The notes under the pieces were generated by a model, which was not told where the DNA came from, did no database searches, and was given only the letters and a program-made list of their open reading frames with translations. 64,000 nt of DNA. It comes from Tsuneonella dongtanensis. GTDB lineage: Bacteria; Pseudomonadota; Alphaproteobacteria; Sphingomonadales; Sphingomonadaceae. The position numbers and the translations under genes are program-made. The stretch spans positions 2,666,001-2,730,000 of the forward strand of contig NZ_CP016591.1 in assembly GCF_001698205.1 (NCBI RefSeq), in the 5' to 3' direction. This document shows, in pieces, positions 62,550 to 64,000 of the stretch. Every line of letters begins with the position of its first letter. The first letter of the stretch is position 1.

Positions 62550-62987
62550 ATGGCCAGCAACCTCGTCTACGTCCTTAACGGACCGAACCTCAACCTGCTC
62601 GGCACGCGCGAGCCGGAAATCTACGGCTCGGCCACGCTCGACGATATCGCCGGGATGCTCGAGGATAGGGCGCGCGAGCTCGGCCTGGAGGTAGACGTGC
62701 GCCAGTCGAACCATGAAGGCCACCTCGTCGACTGGCTGCACGAAGCGCGCGCCGAGGGGGCGAAGGCCGTGCTGCTCAACGCGGGCGCCTATACCCACAC
62801 ATCGATCGCGCTGCTCGATGCGATCAAGGCGATCGGGGTTCCGGTGATCGAGGTCCACCTGTCGGATCCCTCCACCCGCGAGCCGTTCCGTCACCTGTCC
62901 TACGTGGGCATGGGCGCCGTGGACGAGGTCAAGGGTCTCGGGCCGCAGAGCTACATCGTCGCGCTGGAAAAGGCGGCCGCGCTCTAG
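62550..62987 (+). CDS. aroQ: type II 3-dehydroquinate dehydratase
   Basis: 145 residues. All conserved motifs: VLNGPNLNLLGTREPEIYG (Tyr), VRQSNHEGHLVDWLHEA, LNAGAYTHTSIALLDAI and PVIEVHLSDPSTREPFRH. Dehydrates 3-dehydroquinate in the shikimate pathway. Typical alphaproteobacterial position before accB-accC. Confidence 0.97.
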   Translation: MASNLVYVLNGPNLNLLGTREPEIYGSATLDDIAGMLEDRARELGLEVDVRQSNHEGHLVDWLHEARAEGAKAVLLNAGAYTHTSIALLDAIKAIGVPVIEVHLSDPSTREPFRHLSYVGMGAVDEVKGLGPQSYIVALEKAAAL

Positions 62988-63056
62988 CGTCCCGCTCTTG
63001 CCACCGCGCCCAACCCCGCGCATAGGCCGTGGCTTCAAATCGCAAAGAGGCATCTA

Positions 63057-63545
63057 ATGGCCGATAGCAAGGGCGCCGCCGGGCGAAGCTCGGGGATGAA
63101 TGTCGATACCGGGCTCGTACGCGAGCTTGCAGAACTGCTCGCAGAAACCGGGCTTACCGAAATCGAAGTCGAGGATGGCGACCGCAAGGTCCGCGTTGCC
63201 CGCGGCGGTGTGGCGGTCGCTGCACCGGTGGCGATGGCCGCTCCCGCGCCGGCCGCCGCGCCTGCGGCCGCAGCCGCTCCAGTGCCGGCTGCCGATGCAG
63301 CTCCGGACGTATCCGGCGCGCTCAAGTCGCCGATGGTCGGCACCGTCTATCTGTCCGCCGAACCGGGCGCGGCGCCGTTCGTTTCGGTGGGTTCCACGGT
63401 CAAGGAAGGCGACACCCTCGTCATCATCGAGGCGATGAAGGTCATGAACCCGATCGCCGCGGACAAGGCCGGCACCATCAAGGCGATCCTCGTCGAGAAT
63501 GCCCAGCCGGTCGAATTCGACCAGCCGCTGGTCGTGATCGGCTGA
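63057..63545 (+). CDS. accB: biotin carboxyl carrier protein of acetyl-CoA carboxylase
   Basis: 162 residues. N-terminal thumb-like part ([20 protein letters not shown]), a long Ala/Pro linker (about 55-85), then biotinyl domain with [10 protein letters not shown] (biotin Lys). 70 bp after aroQ and 7 bp before accC. Confidence 0.97.
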   Translation: MADSKGAAGRSSGMNVDTGLVRELAELLAETGLTEIEVEDGDRKVRVARGGVAVAAPVAMAAPAPAAAPAAAAAPVPAADAAPDVSGALKSPMVGTVYLSAEPGAAPFVSVGSTVKEGDTLVIIEAMKVMNPIAADKAGTIKAILVENAQPVEFDQPLVVIG

Positions 63546-63552
63546 CGATAGC

Positions 63553-64000
63553 ATGGGTATTTCACGGATCCTGATCGCCAATCGGGGCGAGATCGCGCTG
63601 CGCATCCACCGCGCTGCGCACGAGATGGGGATCGAGACGGTCGCGGTCCATTCGACCGCCGATGCCGATGCGATGCACGTCCGCCTGGCCGATCACGCGG
63701 TCTGCATCGGGCCGCCGCCGGCGAGCGACAGCTACCTCAACGTCGCGGCGATCATCTCCGCTGCCGAAATTTCCCAGGCCGACGCGATCCACCCGGGCTA
63801 TGGTTTCCTGTCGGAGAACGCCAAGTTCGCCGAGATCGTCGAGGCGCACGACATCACCTGGATCGGCCCCAAGCCCGAACACATCGTGACGATGGGCGAC
63901 AAGGTCGAGGCCAAGCGCACCGCCGGCAAGCTCGGCCTGCCACTGGTGCCCGGCAGCGACGGCGCGGTGAGCGACGTCGGCGAGGCCAAGAGGATCGCCG
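63553..64000 (+). CDS. accC: biotin carboxylase, N-terminal part (cut by window)
   Basis: 149 codons visible. Start [20 protein letters not shown], then [32 protein letters not shown] and [20 protein letters not shown], all diagnostic of the biotin-carboxylase subunit. Continues beyond the window. Partner of AccB. Confidence 0.97.
   Translation, partial: MGISRILIANRGEIALRIHRAAHEMGIETVAVHSTADADAMHVRLADHAVCIGPPPASDSYLNVAAIISAAEISQADAIHPGYGFLSENAKFAEIVEAHDITWIGPKPEHIVTMGDKVEAKRTAGKLGLPLVPGSDGAVSDVGEAKRIA

Overview
The window is about 64 kb of GC-rich chromosome from an alphaproteobacterium. It looks like Sphingomonadales, probably Erythrobacteraceae. Supporting signs are the order aroQ-accB-accC, yajC-secD-secF and dnaX-YbaB, small alphaproteobacterial families (DUF6456-like, DUF6356-like, NDUFS4-like, GTA-type 3TM holin), large TonB-dependent receptors, and tight ATGA/TGATG gene overlaps. 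Taxonomy is inferred from gene content only.

Region 1 (1-13.25 kb) is an accessory catabolic and envelope cluster. It encodes a methyltransferase, several secreted proteins, a DUF1330 protein, a CpcT/CpeT-like protein, a lipoprotein alpha/beta hydrolase with an Asp nucleophile, a cytochrome c-PQQ quinoprotein resembling polyvinyl-alcohol dehydrogenase, a double-VOC lipoprotein, a TetR regulator, an SDR, a periplasmic serine hydrolase and a TonB receptor. Two conserved intergenic motifs tie the promoters together: a TGTCCGGACA palindrome (1570, 2328) and a 21-bp AT-rich element (5074, 13286). The likely logic is outer-membrane import of an alcohol or ester-type substrate followed by oxidation and hydrolysis in the envelope; the substrate is unknown.

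Region 2 (13.3-16.7 kb) is a worn element end: two small AlpA/excisionase-like genes, two hypothetical genes, tRNA-3'-end-like fragments, a 28-bp repeat pair and a perfect hairpin.

Region 3 (16.7-25.1 kb) is the most interesting part. An M16 metallopeptidase, a 944-residue TonB receptor, a sensor kinase, an OmpR-type regulator and a divergent DUF3892-like gene occur together, and each transcription unit has a direct-repeat box GCAAG-N6-G(C/T)AAG with an 11-bp period. This reads as a self-contained sense-import-digest system for a peptide-like ligand.

Region 4 (25.1-33.6 kb) is a scarred island. Tryptophan 2,3-dioxygenase is intact, kynB is cut to 23 codons and joined to a beheaded S24 repressor, then come a CoiA-like nuclease-type protein, a CapW/BrxR-like WYL regulator, a 38-codon stump of sbcD, short anonymous genes, an XRE remnant, and a tyrosine integrase abutting tRNA-Tyr.

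Region 5 (33.6-64 kb) is largely core: rlmB, HU, lon, YbaB, dnaX, SRP RNA, NDUFS4-like, hrpB, polyprenyl synthase, chorismate mutase, a PepSY/two-component operon, SIMPL, an ABC-F ATPase, GNAT, CDP-alcohol phosphatidyltransferase, DUF6456, an HTH regulator, a glycosyltransferase, secF-secD-yajC, tRNA-Pro, Lrp, LacI with a DUF885 peptidase, a GTA-type holin, aroQ, accB and the start of accC.
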